Source: an uncultured Paracoccaceae bacterium
GTDB taxonomy: Bacteria > Pseudomonadota > Alphaproteobacteria > Rhodobacterales > Rhodobacteraceae
Assembly: GCA_947501355.1 (NCBI GenBank)
Contig: CANMVA010000001.1
Span: forward strand, 1,821,492-1,885,491
Direction of reading: 5' to 3'
Length of the DNA stretch: 64,000 nucleotides
The notes below the pieces were generated by a model. It was not told the origin of the DNA and did not search any database. It worked only from the letters and a program-made list of their open reading frames with translations. Positions within the stretch are counted from its first letter, which is position 1. Each line of letters starts with the position of its first letter. Of this stretch, positions 39,434-48,837 are shown in pieces. A program made the position numbers and the translations under genes.

Positions 39434-40840
39434 TCAGCTCTCGTAGCGGGTGTTGCCCCGGCGATTTGTGTCCATCGGCAGGGACATATGCAAGGGCTGA
39501 TGCGCACGTTGGGAGCAGGCCTGCCGGGGGCACAGATGGCAATTGATGCCGATGGGCGCAAAGAGGTTCGGCTGATCCATGCGGAATGCGTTGGCATAGC
39601 CGATTTTGCTGGCGTGCGAGCGTTCGCAGCCCAGCGTGATGACCAGCCGCCGATCTTGGGTCTGGCGCGAAAAGACCGGGCGATCTGTGGTGCGCGAGAA
39701 GGTGAAGAACTGGCCACCATCGGGCATTTCAACGAATTGCGGAACGATGATGCCGGGGTCACGGAACGCCCGGTGGATATTCCAGACCGGGCAAGCGCCG
39801 CCCTTTTCGGCCAGTTGGAACTCCGTCGCGTTGAAGCGTTTGGTGACGTTGCCCGCCTTGTCGATGCGCAGGAAAAACATCGGCACGCCGCGCGCCCCGT
39901 CGCGTTGCAGGGTGGTCAGGCGGTGGCAAACCTGTTCGACACTGACGCCGAACGCGGCGGCGATGCGGTCGAGGTCATAGTGGGTCAGCTGGGCTAAATG
40001 CAGAATATCGTCATAGGGCATCAGCAGGGCCGCGGCGAAGTAGTTGGCCAGTTCGACCCGGCAGCGGGCGAGGGCGGCAGGATCGGCCAGCGCCGTTTGT
40101 GCCAGCAGTGCGTCGAGTGCCGGGCCACATTCCAGCAGGCCCAGAACATGGCTGATCTGAAAGATGCGATTGGGATGATCGAGCGCTTCGGACAGCGTCA
40201 GATGGGTCTTGTCGGCATCATAGTCGCGCAGTGTGTCGGGCATATCGGTGATCCGCGCGATGGATGTGGAGACGCCGTGTTTTTCCAGCAGGCGGGCCTT
40301 GAGATCAGCGTAGACATCGTCGGCGGGGCGGGTCATTTCACGGCGGATCTGATAGGCGGCTTGCTCCAGCACGTCGAAGTAATTGCCGTTGGAGCGGAAG
40401 AAATCGTGGATGGCGGTTTCCGGCGAGACGGTGATGAGGCTGGCCTCTCCATCTTGTGCTGTCAGCGACATGAAGCGGTCCACGGCGGCGCGGTGGCTCT
40501 GGTAGAGCTTTAGAAAATGGTCGACCAGTTTGGGGGCATGGTCGATCGCGGCGCGCAGTTCCTGTAGATCAGGGCGGTCCTCGGGAAACATCGGGTCACG
40601 CACGGCAGCGCGCAGATCGGCAAGGCGGGTGACGTCATTGTCGTTGATCAGATCGCGCCAATCGACGCCGTAGCCTTCGGTCAGCGCCATAAGCACCTGC
40701 ACCGACAGGCTGCGCTGATTGTTCTCCAGAAGGTTTACGTAAGCCGGTGAGATGTTGAGCTGGCTGGCCATCTCGGACTGGGTCTGGCCATGCTCTCGGC
40801 GCAGCTGGCGCAGGCGGGGGCCGACAAGGGTCTTTCGCAT
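39434..40840 (-). CDS. XRE-type transcriptional regulator with ImmA/IrrE-like and C-terminal cysteine domains
   Basis: A 468-residue regulator of the short-chain fatty acid (ScfR/RamB-like) group. An N-terminal helix-turn-helix (residues 6-60, RLRQLRREHGQTQSEMASQL), a long helical central region with an IrrE-like segment near residue 270 (ELANYFAAALLMPYDD) that shows no HExxH zinc motif, and a C-terminal domain with a cysteine cluster (CHLCPRQAC, near 435) follow. Related proteins sense acyl-CoA or propionate metabolites. TTACA half-sites lie just upstream of its start, so autoregulation and control of the divergent transporter are likely. Confidence 0.85.
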   Translation of the reverse strand: MRKTLVGPRLRQLRREHGQTQSEMASQLNISPAYVNLLENNQRSLSVQVLMALTEGYGVDWRDLINDNDVTRLADLRAAVRDPMFPEDRPDLQELRAAIDHAPKLVDHFLKLYQSHRAAVDRFMSLTAQDGEASLITVSPETAIHDFFRSNGNYFDVLEQAAYQIRREMTRPADDVYADLKARLLEKHGVSTSIARITDMPDTLRDYDADKTHLTLSEALDHPNRIFQISHVLGLLECGPALDALLAQTALADPAALARCRVELANYFAAALLMPYDDILHLAQLTHYDLDRIAAAFGVSVEQVCHRLTTLQRDGARGVPMFFLRIDKAGNVTKRFNATEFQLAEKGGACPVWNIHRAFRDPGIIVPQFVEMPDGGQFFTFSRTTDRPVFSRQTQDRRLVITLGCERSHASKIGYANAFRMDQPNLFAPIGINCHLCPRQACSQRAHQPLHMSLPMDTNRRGNTRYES

Positions 40841-40849
40841 CGGGCGTCC

Positions 40850-40893
40850 TTACAACATTACAGATTACATCTGTGTAAGGCTTACTTATTACA
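40850..40893. promoter_or_regulatory. TTACA half-site cluster between the XRE regulator and tctC
   Basis: TTACA occurs at 40850, 40858, 40865 and 40889; with TGTAA at 40874 it forms the inverted repeat TTACA-N4-TGTAA (40865-40878). It begins ten bases upstream of the regulator start, within the only gap between it and the divergent transporter genes, and is the likely operator. The binding protein is inferred. Confidence 0.55.
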
Positions 40894-41007
40894 CACAAAC
40901 CCCATTTCTAGTGAAAAATCCGGCCGTCGCGTCATTCTACTGCTCATAGGTTGCGCAAAAGGGTGGGAAAGCCGCTGCAACTTTGGTCATGCTAGGGAGG
41001 ATACATC

Positions 41008-41991
41008 ATGACAGATTCATTCACACGCCGCGCCGCATTGGGTTTGGCAAGCGCTGCTGCGATGACGTTGGCTCTGCCTGCTGTTGCAAGCGACTGGAAA
41101 CCGCAAAAGCCGGTTGAGATGGTCATTATGGCCGGGCAGGGTGGCGGTGCGGATCGTCTGGCGCGTCTCTTCCAGTCGATCATTCAGAAAGAGAACCTGT
41201 CGTCGATGCCGATCCTGCCTGTGAACAAGGGTGGTGGATCGGGTGCGGAGGCGCTGCGCTATCTCAAGGACAAGGAAGGCGACGCTCACACCATCATGGC
41301 GACGCTGAACAGCTATTACACGACGCCGCTGCGCACCGATATTGGCGTTGATATCGAAGAGTATACACCGATTGCGCGCATGGCGCTGGACACGTTTGTG
41401 CTGTGGGTCAATGCCGACAGCGATATCCAGACGCTGGATGACTACGTGGCGGCGGTGAAGGCTGCGGGCGGCGAATGGAAGATGGGCGGCACCGGCACCG
41501 GTCAGGAAGACAGCCTTGTCACCGCCATGCTGGAGAAAGAGTTCGGTATCAAGCACACGTATGTGCCCTTCAAGGGCGGCGGAACCGTCGCCAAGAACCT
41601 TGTTGGCGGTCACATCGACAGCACTGTGAACAACCCGTCCGAGCAGATGGGCTTCTGGCAGGCGGGTAAATCACGCCCCATCGCGGCCTTCACGACGGAC
41701 CGGATCGCGGTCTTCCCGGATGTGCCGACTATGACGGAACTGGGCTACCCGATGACCTATACGATGCAGCGGTCGTTTGTGGCTCCTCCAGGCACGCCAC
41801 CTGAGGCTGTCGCCTATTACACCGCGATGTTCGAGAAGCTCGCGGAATCGGAAGAGTGGCAGACCTATGCCTCCGAAAAAGCGCTTCAGACCGATCTGCT
41901 GACGGGCGACGCGCTGCAAGCGTATTTCCTGGAAGAGCGTCAGCGTCACAACGACATCCTGACCTCCATGGGTGAAATCGCAGGCTCCTGA
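41008..41991 (+). CDS. Tripartite tricarboxylate transporter substrate-binding protein (TctC-like)
   Basis: A 327-residue periplasmic protein with a twin-arginine-like start (FTRRAALGLASAAAMTLALPAVA), which predicts export, then a periplasmic binding fold: VEMVIMAGQGGGADRLARLFQ, PVNKGGGSGAEALRYL and KMGGTGTGQEDSLVTAMLE. These are marks of the TctC/Bug family that captures carboxylates for the TctAB permease. GGGAGG lies eight bases before the ATG. It heads the operon with tctB, tctA, an acyl-CoA ligase and a reductase, so the ligand is probably a carboxylate that is then activated as CoA ester. Confidence 0.93.
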   Translation: MTDSFTRRAALGLASAAAMTLALPAVASDWKPQKPVEMVIMAGQGGGADRLARLFQSIIQKENLSSMPILPVNKGGGSGAEALRYLKDKEGDAHTIMATLNSYYTTPLRTDIGVDIEEYTPIARMALDTFVLWVNADSDIQTLDDYVAAVKAAGGEWKMGGTGTGQEDSLVTAMLEKEFGIKHTYVPFKGGGTVAKNLVGGHIDSTVNNPSEQMGFWQAGKSRPIAAFTTDRIAVFPDVPTMTELGYPMTYTMQRSFVAPPGTPPEAVAYYTAMFEKLAESEEWQTYASEKALQTDLLTGDALQAYFLEERQRHNDILTSMGEIAGS

Positions 41992-42073
41992 TCCCTCTCG
42001 GTCGAGCACCTACACCGGCACGGCGGCTTGCCCCGCCGTGCCGACTCAATACTGGAATTCGGGAGCGTTCCTT

Positions 42074-42562
42074 ATGCTGACAGCTGACCGCGTGATTGCG
42101 GCCTCTCTCATGGTTTTTTCCGCTTATCTGATGTGGCACGCGACGGTGCTACCCATCGGATGGGAGGGCAGTTCCGGCCCCGGTGGCGGCGCGTTTCCGT
42201 TCTGGTTATCGCTTGTGATGCTGCTGGCGTCGGGGGGCATTCTGGTGCGCAGCTTTGTCAGCGGGTCGGAAAGCGACAAGCCCTTCTTTGACCCGGAGAT
42301 GATCCGCTCCGTCGTGTTGGTCTGCGTGGCTCTGATCGTGACCATCGGCGCGATGCAATATCTGGGCACATATGTGGCACTGATCGGATTTCTGCTGTGG
42401 TATCTGCGGATTTTCGGCGGCCATAGCTGGGCGCTGACCGCGTCGATCACGCTCATCACGCCGGTCTTTCTGTTCTTTTTCTTTGAAGTGACGCTGAAGA
42501 TTCTACTGCCGAAAGGCGTGACAGAGCCGCTTTTCCTGCCACTTTACGCGATGTTCTTCTGA
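42074..42562 (+). CDS. TctB-type small permease
   Basis: A 162-residue protein with four predicted spans, the small membrane subunit of the tripartite tricarboxylate transporter. It starts MLTADRVIAASLMVFSAYLMWHAT; GPGGGAFPFWLSLVMLLASG near residue 40 is the conserved family block. The start is chosen at ATG 42074 after a GGGAGC-like site; a longer frame upstream covers the gap after tctC and lacks any family similarity. Next gene begins 12 bases after its stop. Confidence 0.9.
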   Translation: MLTADRVIAASLMVFSAYLMWHATVLPIGWEGSSGPGGGAFPFWLSLVMLLASGGILVRSFVSGSESDKPFFDPEMIRSVVLVCVALIVTIGAMQYLGTYVALIGFLLWYLRIFGGHSWALTASITLITPVFLFFFFEVTLKILLPKGVTEPLFLPLYAMFF

Positions 42563-42574
42563 GGGCGTGATTTG

Positions 42575-44092
42575 ATGGACGTATTCTCCCTTTTGATGGA
42601 CGGGTTCGCGACGTCGCTGTCGCCGCTGAACCTGATGATCGTTCTGCTGGGCGTGACGGCGGGGCTTTTCATTGGCGCGATGCCGGGCCTGGGGTCGGTC
42701 AATGGCGTGGCGATTGTGCTGCCGCTGACCTTCATCGTGCCACCCAGCTCGGCCATCATTCTGCTTTGCGCGATCTATTACGGCGCGATGTATGGGGGCG
42801 CGGTCAGTTCGATCTTGCTGGGTATTCCGGGCGCATCGACGGCGGTGGCCACGACCTTTGACGGGCGTCCCATGGCGCAGCAGGGCAAGGCCGGACTGGC
42901 GTTGATCGCAGCGGCTGTGGCGTCTTTCGTAGGTGGCACGATCTCGGTCATTCTGTTCACCGTCTTTGCAGCCCCCTTGGCCGATCTGGCGTTGAAGTTC
43001 GGGCCGGCAGAGGAGTTTGCCTTGGTCCTGCTGGCCTTCACGACGTTCGTCGGGCTGGGCGGCGATGACGTTCTGAAAACCATCGTGATGATTTGTCTGG
43101 GGCTGGTTCTGTCAACCGTCGGGCTGGACCTAATCTCGGGTCAGCCGCGCCTGATTTTTGGCGATCTGCCGGGGTTCTATTCGGGCATAAGTTTTCTTGT
43201 CCTGGCGATTGGTGTCTACGGGATTGGCGAGGTGCTGCACACGATTGAGACCTCGAAAACAGCGCCACAAGTCACGCCTGCGCGGATCACGTTCAAGGAA
43301 CTGGGCGCAGGGTTCCGCGCGATGAACCGGTTGTGGCGGACCATGAGCGTCGGCTCTTTCCTAGGCTTCTTCGTTGGTATGCTGCCAGCTGCCGGGGCAA
43401 CGCCCGCGTCACTAATGGCGTATGGCATCGCACGCTCCACCTCGAAAAAGGCTGAGAGTTTCGGCAAGGGCAACATCGAAGGGGTGGCTGCACCCGAAAC
43501 GGCGAATAACGCCGCCTCAACCGGGTCGCTTTTGCCGATGTTGACGCTTGGGATCCCCGGCTCGCCCACCACGGCGCTGCTGCTGGGCGGCATGGTGATG
43601 TGGGGGCTGGTGCCCGGACCGATGCTGTTCATCGAGCAGCCTGATTTCGTTTGGGGGCTGATCTCGTCGCTTTACACGGCCAACTTCGCGGCTGTTCTGA
43701 TCAATCTCGCGCTGATCCCGCTCTTCGTCTGGGCGCTGCGCATGCCGTTTACCGTGCTCTGTGCCATTGTGCTGGTGCTCTGCATCGTCGGTGGTTTTGC
43801 CCCCAGCCAGAAAATGCACGATGTCTGGTTGATTGCGGGCTTTGGCATTGCGGGTTACCTGCTGCGCAAGGCGGACTACCCGCTGGCCCCGTTGGTTCTT
43901 GCGCTGGTGCTGGGACCGCTGATGGAAAAGAGCTTTCGCCAGACGCTGATTGCAGAGCAAGGTAATGTGCTGGCCTTTATCGAGCGTCCGCTTTCCGGGA
44001 CGTTCATCGCGCTGGCTGTGCTTTTCTTCTTGCTGCCGCTGGCTAAGTATCTGAGGAAATCACCTAAAGAAGGCGTCGCACCGGCCAGATAA
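42575..44092 (+). CDS. TctA-type large permease
   Basis: A 505-residue protein of 11-12 spans, the large subunit of the tripartite tricarboxylate transporter. Family blocks: FIGAMPGLGSVNGVAIVLPLTF near residue 30, IYYGAMYGGAVSSILLGIPGAST near 65-90, and GKGNIEGVAAPETANNAASTGSLLPMLTLGIPGSPTTA around residues 300-340. ATG 42575 is chosen over the TTG just before it. Together with TctC and TctB it imports a carboxylate driven by an ion gradient. Confidence 0.95.
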   Translation: MDVFSLLMDGFATSLSPLNLMIVLLGVTAGLFIGAMPGLGSVNGVAIVLPLTFIVPPSSAIILLCAIYYGAMYGGAVSSILLGIPGASTAVATTFDGRPMAQQGKAGLALIAAAVASFVGGTISVILFTVFAAPLADLALKFGPAEEFALVLLAFTTFVGLGGDDVLKTIVMICLGLVLSTVGLDLISGQPRLIFGDLPGFYSGISFLVLAIGVYGIGEVLHTIETSKTAPQVTPARITFKELGAGFRAMNRLWRTMSVGSFLGFFVGMLPAAGATPASLMAYGIARSTSKKAESFGKGNIEGVAAPETANNAASTGSLLPMLTLGIPGSPTTALLLGGMVMWGLVPGPMLFIEQPDFVWGLISSLYTANFAAVLINLALIPLFVWALRMPFTVLCAIVLVLCIVGGFAPSQKMHDVWLIAGFGIAGYLLRKADYPLAPLVLALVLGPLMEKSFRQTLIAEQGNVLAFIERPLSGTFIALAVLFFLLPLAKYLRKSPKEGVAPAR

Positions 44093-44116
44093 GGTGCGCA
44101 GGAAGGGACAGACGAC

Positions 44117-45649
44117 ATGACGACACTCAAGACGTTGCTTGCAGATCACCCGGAGGCGGCCCCGGCCATCGGCGCGCCGGGCCGGGACTGGTTGAGCTAT
44201 GGGGGGCTGCGGGCGTTGGCAGCGGAGGTCGCGGCGCATCTGCATGGTTTTGGGATCGGGCGCGGGGACCGGGTGGCGATTGTGCTGCCCAACGGTCCCG
44301 AAATGGCGACGGCTTTTGTGACGATCGCGCAGGCGGCGACCACAGCTCCGCTGAACCCGGCCTACCGGCAGGATGAATATGAGTTCTATCTCGATGATCT
44401 TGGGGCCAAGGCGATTGTGCTGGCGGAGGGCTATGACGGCCCCGCGCTGGCCGCGGCGGCGGCCAATGGGCTGGTCGTGTTGCGCCTGCAGGTGGCAGAG
44501 AGCGCACCGGCGGGGCAGTTTTCGCTGACAGCAGATGGGGCTGGCGACGGCGACGCAGACGAGGCGAGCCCATTGGCGGACGATATCGCGCTGATCCTGC
44601 ACACGTCGGGGACAACGTCGCGGCCCAAGATCGTGCCGCTCTTGCAGTCCAACATCGCGGCCTCGGCTGGACATATCCGGGACTCGTTGGCCCTCGGCCC
44701 CGAGGATCGTTGCCTGAACGTGATGCCGCTCTTTCACATTCACGGGCTGCTGGCGGCTGTGTCGGCGTCTTTGGCGGCAGGCGCGTCCATCTGGTGCGCG
44801 CCCGGATTTGATGCCTTGCGCTTCTTCGGCTGGATGAAGGATGCGCAACCCTCGTGGTATACGGCGGTGCCGACCATGCATCAGGCCATCCTGAGCCGCG
44901 CGTCACGCAATGCGGACGTGATCGCGGCGACAAAGCTGCGCTTCCTGCGGTCGTCCTCCGCCTCGCTACCGCCGCAGGTGATGACCGCGCTGCAAGACAC
45001 GTTCGGCGCGCCGGTCATCGAAGGCTACGGCATGACGGAAGCCGCGCATCAGATGGCCTCCAACCCGCTGCCGCCGCGGGCGCAAAAGCCCGGTTCTGTT
45101 GGCGTTGCGGCAGGGCCGATGGTGCGCACCGCTCATGAGACCGAGGATCGGTTGATCGAGGGCGTAGGTGAGATCGTGATCTCTGGCCCGAACGTCACGC
45201 CCGGCTACGAAAGCAACCCGGACGCCAATGCGAAATCGTTCTTTGAGGCCGATGGTGCACGCTGGTTCCGGACCGGCGATCAGGGGGCGTTTGATGACGA
45301 AGGCTATCTGCGCCTGACAGGTCGTCTGAAAGAGATCATCAACCGCGGGGGTGAGAAGATCAGCCCGTTGGAGGTCGATGAGGTCCTGATGGATCATCCG
45401 GCGATTGCCCAATGCGTGACTTTCGCGCTGCCGCACCCCAAACTGGGCGAAGAGGTGGCCGCAGCGGTGGTGCTGCGCGATGGGCAGGAGGCGACTGAGA
45501 AAGACATTCGCGCCTTTGCCGCTGCCCGCGTCGCGGACTTCAAAGTGCCGCGTAAGGTGCTGATTTTGGACGAAATCCCGAAAGGCGCGACCGGCAAGAT
45601 GCAACGCATTGGCATGGCTGAGAAGCTGGGCCTTGTGCAACCGGCGTAA
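44117..45649 (+). CDS. AMP-binding acyl-CoA ligase, oxalate-CoA ligase-like
   Basis: A 510-residue adenylate-forming enzyme. The P-loop is LHTSGTTSRPKIVPL near residue 160, then VMPLFHIHGLLA, EGYGMTEAAHQM (about 300), WFRTGDQGAFDDEGYL and RLKEIINRGGEKISP, and the C-terminal catalytic lysine in PKGATGKMQR. The MPLFHIHGL and GYGMTEAAHQM context is closest, as I recall, to the oxalyl-CoA synthetase/Pcs60 group. It is 24 bases after tctA, so it probably activates the imported carboxylate. Exact substrate unproven. Confidence 0.88.
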   Translation: MTTLKTLLADHPEAAPAIGAPGRDWLSYGGLRALAAEVAAHLHGFGIGRGDRVAIVLPNGPEMATAFVTIAQAATTAPLNPAYRQDEYEFYLDDLGAKAIVLAEGYDGPALAAAAANGLVVLRLQVAESAPAGQFSLTADGAGDGDADEASPLADDIALILHTSGTTSRPKIVPLLQSNIAASAGHIRDSLALGPEDRCLNVMPLFHIHGLLAAVSASLAAGASIWCAPGFDALRFFGWMKDAQPSWYTAVPTMHQAILSRASRNADVIAATKLRFLRSSSASLPPQVMTALQDTFGAPVIEGYGMTEAAHQMASNPLPPRAQKPGSVGVAAGPMVRTAHETEDRLIEGVGEIVISGPNVTPGYESNPDANAKSFFEADGARWFRTGDQGAFDDEGYLRLTGRLKEIINRGGEKISPLEVDEVLMDHPAIAQCVTFALPHPKLGEEVAAAVVLRDGQEATEKDIRAFAAARVADFKVPRKVLILDEIPKGATGKMQRIGMAEKLGLVQPA

Positions 45650-45659
45650 GGGCGGAGCG

Positions 45660-46634
45660 ATGAAGATCTGTGTGTTCGGCGCCGGAGCGATCGGCGGCTA
45701 TATGGGTGTCAAATTGGCCGATGCCGGGGCGGATGTGTCGCTGGTCGCGCGCGGTCCGCATCTGGCCGCGATGCAAACAAACGGGTTGCGGCTGATCGAA
45801 GAGACGGGCGAGACAACAGTGCAGGTCACCGCTTCGGATGATCCGGCAGCGCTGGGTCAGCAGGACTACGTGATTGTGACCCTCAAGGCCCATTCCGTGC
45901 CGCCGGTCGTCGACAAGATGCAGCCGCTGATCGGACCGAATACGACGATTGTGAGCGGCGTGAATGGAGTGCCCTGGTGGTATTTTCACAAGCTCGGCGG
46001 GGATCTGGACGGCACGCGTTTGGCCTCTGTCGATCCGGGGGATGCGCAATGGAACGGATTTGGCCCGGACAACGTGCTGGGCTGCGTTGTCTATCCGGCA
46101 GCCGAAGTGATCGAGCCCGGCGTCATCAAACATATCGAGGGCAATCGCTTTTCGCTGGGCGAGCCTGATGGCACCAAATCCGAGCGCGCTTTGGCACTGT
46201 CGAAGGTGCTGTCGGCGGCGGGGCTGAAAGCGCCGGTGCGGCCGCGTATTCGGGACGAAATCTGGGTGAAGCTCTGGGGGAACCTGTCGTTCAACCCGAT
46301 TTCGGCACTAACCCATGCAACGCTGGATGTGCTCTGCACCGATCCAGGCACGCGGGCTGTGGCCCGCGGCATGATGGTGGAGGCGCAGGAAATTGCTGAA
46401 AAGCTGGGCGTGAAGTTCCCCATTGACGTGGACCGCCGGATTGATGGCGGGGCCGCGGTGGGCGCGCATCGCACATCCATGTGGCAGGATCTGGATCAGG
46501 GCCGCCCGATGGAGATCGACGCATTGGTAACATCTGTGCAGGAGCTGGGGCGGCTGACCGACACGCCGACGCCGACGATTGATACTGTTTTGGCGCTTGT
46601 GCAGCTGCGCGGAAAATCGGCGGGGCTTTACTGA
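45660..46634 (+). CDS. 2-dehydropantoate 2-reductase family protein (ApbA/PanE-like)
   Basis: A 324-residue NADPH-binding oxidoreductase: MKICVFGAGAIGGYMGVKLADAGADV at the N-terminus, VTLKAHSVPPVVDKMQPL near residue 80, and the C-terminal helical domain with KLWGNLSFNPISALTHATLDVL (catalytic lysine region) and DLDQGRPMEIDAL. It starts ten bases after the ligase gene. In a transporter and ligase operon it may reduce a related 2-oxo acid rather than ketopantoate, so the panE name is not assigned. Confidence 0.88.
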   Translation: MKICVFGAGAIGGYMGVKLADAGADVSLVARGPHLAAMQTNGLRLIEETGETTVQVTASDDPAALGQQDYVIVTLKAHSVPPVVDKMQPLIGPNTTIVSGVNGVPWWYFHKLGGDLDGTRLASVDPGDAQWNGFGPDNVLGCVVYPAAEVIEPGVIKHIEGNRFSLGEPDGTKSERALALSKVLSAAGLKAPVRPRIRDEIWVKLWGNLSFNPISALTHATLDVLCTDPGTRAVARGMMVEAQEIAEKLGVKFPIDVDRRIDGGAAVGAHRTSMWQDLDQGRPMEIDALVTSVQELGRLTDTPTPTIDTVLALVQLRGKSAGLY

Positions 46635-46639
46635 GATTT

Positions 46640-46713
46640 TGGAGCGGGTAACGGGAATCGAACCCGTAACTTAAGCTTGGGAAGCTCGCGTGATACCTTT
46701 TCACCATACCCGC
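46640..46713 (-). tRNA. tRNA-Gly (anticodon CCC)
   Basis: The minus strand folds as a cloverleaf: acceptor GCGGGTA/TACCCGC, D-stem GTGA/TCAC, anticodon loop TTCCCAA and T-stem ACGGG with TTCGATT. The acceptor is followed by TCCA, so CCA is genome-encoded. The anticodon is CCC, reading GGG. It lies between the reductase and the one-carbon operon on the opposite side. Confidence 0.97.
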
Positions 46714-46749
46714 GCCGGAGTGCCTGACTAGACCGCTGGCGCGTGGGCG

Positions 46750-48792
46750 TCAAGCGCGGCGGCGGCGGCGACGGCCACCGGCTTGGTCGCCGGAATTGGT
46801 GTTGAAGCTGACATCGGGCAGGGATGTGATCTTGGCCAGTTCCGGGAACGGATCGGTCGCGTGGGGGATCGCGTTGGCGTTCACGAAATGCTCTTGGAAT
46901 TTCGGCTCGATGGCGGTTTCGACCTTGTCGATTTGTTTGACCAACGTCTCGATCTGGCTGCGCGCAGAGGTGTTGCACAGCGCGATACGGGCGCCCGTCC
47001 CTGCGGCATTGCCTGCGCTTGAGACCTTGTCGAGCGGGGCGTCGGGGATCATGCCAAGTACCATCGCGTGTTTGCTGGAAATGTGGGCACCGAACGCGCC
47101 TGCAAGGACGATGCGGTCGACGGTTTCGACCTCCATTTCGTCCATCAGCAGTCGCGCGCCCGCGTAAAGAGCCGATTTTGCGAGCTGAATTGCGCGGATG
47201 TCCCCTTGGGTGACGGTGATCAGCGGGCCGCCATCGGCGGTGCCGTCATGGACGACATAGGCGTGGGTGCGGCCTTCGGGGATGCAGCGTGGCGTGCCGG
47301 TTTGCGCTTCGCCGCCGATCAAGCCGGAGGGATCCAGCAGACCGGCCATGCGCATCTCGGCCACGGCTTCGATAATACCGGAGCCGCAGATACCGGTGAT
47401 GCCGGTGGTGGCTGTGGCCTCGGTAAAGCCGTCCTCGGTGGACCAGAGATCGCAGCCAATGACTTTGAAACGCGGCTCTTTGGTGACTGGGTCAATCTCG
47501 ATCTTCTCGATGGCACCGGGGGCGGCGCGTTGACCGGAGGAGATTTGCGCGCCCTCAAAGGCGGGGCCGGTGGGGGAGCTGCAGGCAAGGACCTTTTCAG
47601 TGTTGCCGAGCAGGATTTCAGCATTGGTGCCAACATCAACTATTAGTACCAAGTCACTGGAATTCTGAGGTTCCTCGCTAAGGGCGACCGCAGCGGCGTC
47701 GGCCCCAACATGGCCTGCGATGCACGGCATGATGAAGACGCGGGCGCGGTCGTTCATGGCGGTCAGGTCAAGCTCTTTGGCGTCGAGGCTGACCGAGGAG
47801 GACGTGGCGAGCGCGAAGGGCGCCTGACCCAGTTCCACCGGGTCGATGCCCAGCAGGAGGTGGTGCATGACCGGATTGCAGACGAAGACCGTCTCGACGA
47901 TGTGGGCCGCGTCGATTTGAGCTTCCTCGGCGATGGCAATCGTTAGCTCGTTGATGGCGTCGCGCACGGCAGACGTCATCTCGACATCGCCGCCGGGGTT
48001 CATCATGGCGTAGCTGACGCGGCTCATCAGGTCTTCACCGAAGCGGATCTGCGGGTTCATAATGCCGCTGGACGCTTTGACCGTGCCGTCGGTCAGGTCG
48101 CAGAGATGCGCCGCGACCGTGGTGGAACCGAGGTCGATTGCGAGGCCATAGAGGGGGCCTTCAAAGAAGCCCGGCCAGACGTCGAGGACGCGATGTTTGT
48201 CATCCTGATGACCTTTGTGCAGGGCGACCGTGACGGCCCATTCGCCTTTACGCAAGGCCGGTTGCAGCTTGCGCATCAAGGTCAAATCAGCGGAAATGCC
48301 GTCGATATCCCAATGGGTTCTGAGCGCATCCTGCAGGCGTTCGAAGTCGCCGGTGGGGATGTGCATGTCGGGTTCCGGCACCTCGACATAATAAAGGCGC
48401 GTGGCGGGCTCCATCGTGATCGCGCGGGCGGTCGCGGCTTTGCGCACGACCTGTTTGTGGACCTGGCTTTCAGGCGGCACGTCGATGACGATGTCGTTTT
48501 GCACGGTGGCCTGACAACCCAGGCGGCGGCCCTTTTTCAGCCCGCGTTTTTCGTCGTAGCGCTGTTCAACGGCGTTCCAGTCGGAGAGGGCGTTGTCCTC
48601 GACGGTGACGCCGTGCTTGGGAAACTCGCCATAGGACGGCGTGATCTGGCACTTGGAACAAATGCCCCGCCCACCGCAGACGCTGTCAAGATCGACCCCC
48701 AACTGGCGTGCAGCGGTGAGGATCGGTGTGCCGACCGGAAAGTGCCCCCGCTTGCCCGAAGGCGTGAAGATAACGAGAGGGTCCGCTTTCAT
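46750..48792 (-). CDS. RACo/RamA-like ASKHA protein: reductive activator of corrinoid proteins
   Basis: A 680-residue protein. The N-terminal [2Fe-2S] ferredoxin domain binds a cluster through C39, C45, C48 and C93 (CGGRGICSKC … LGC). A linker follows, then an ASKHA-type ATPase fold (YGLAIDLGSTTVAAHL near residue 225, ICGSGIIEAVAEM near 505, AGAFGAHISSKHAM near 590). Such proteins reduce inactive Co(II) corrinoid to Co(I) at the expense of ATP. The C-terminus is AGGRRRRRRA, nearly the same as that of the adjacent methyltransferase. The start MKADPL is chosen over a TTG 18 bases earlier. Last gene of the operon. Confidence 0.9.
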   Translation of the reverse strand: MKADPLVIFTPSGKRGHFPVGTPILTAARQLGVDLDSVCGGRGICSKCQITPSYGEFPKHGVTVEDNALSDWNAVEQRYDEKRGLKKGRRLGCQATVQNDIVIDVPPESQVHKQVVRKAATARAITMEPATRLYYVEVPEPDMHIPTGDFERLQDALRTHWDIDGISADLTLMRKLQPALRKGEWAVTVALHKGHQDDKHRVLDVWPGFFEGPLYGLAIDLGSTTVAAHLCDLTDGTVKASSGIMNPQIRFGEDLMSRVSYAMMNPGGDVEMTSAVRDAINELTIAIAEEAQIDAAHIVETVFVCNPVMHHLLLGIDPVELGQAPFALATSSSVSLDAKELDLTAMNDRARVFIMPCIAGHVGADAAAVALSEEPQNSSDLVLIVDVGTNAEILLGNTEKVLACSSPTGPAFEGAQISSGQRAAPGAIEKIEIDPVTKEPRFKVIGCDLWSTEDGFTEATATTGITGICGSGIIEAVAEMRMAGLLDPSGLIGGEAQTGTPRCIPEGRTHAYVVHDGTADGGPLITVTQGDIRAIQLAKSALYAGARLLMDEMEVETVDRIVLAGAFGAHISSKHAMVLGMIPDAPLDKVSSAGNAAGTGARIALCNTSARSQIETLVKQIDKVETAIEPKFQEHFVNANAIPHATDPFPELAKITSLPDVSFNTNSGDQAGGRRRRRRA

Positions 48793-48837
48793 TTTATCAC
48801 CGTTTTGCAAGGCTTTCTGACGCGTTCTTAATGTAAC

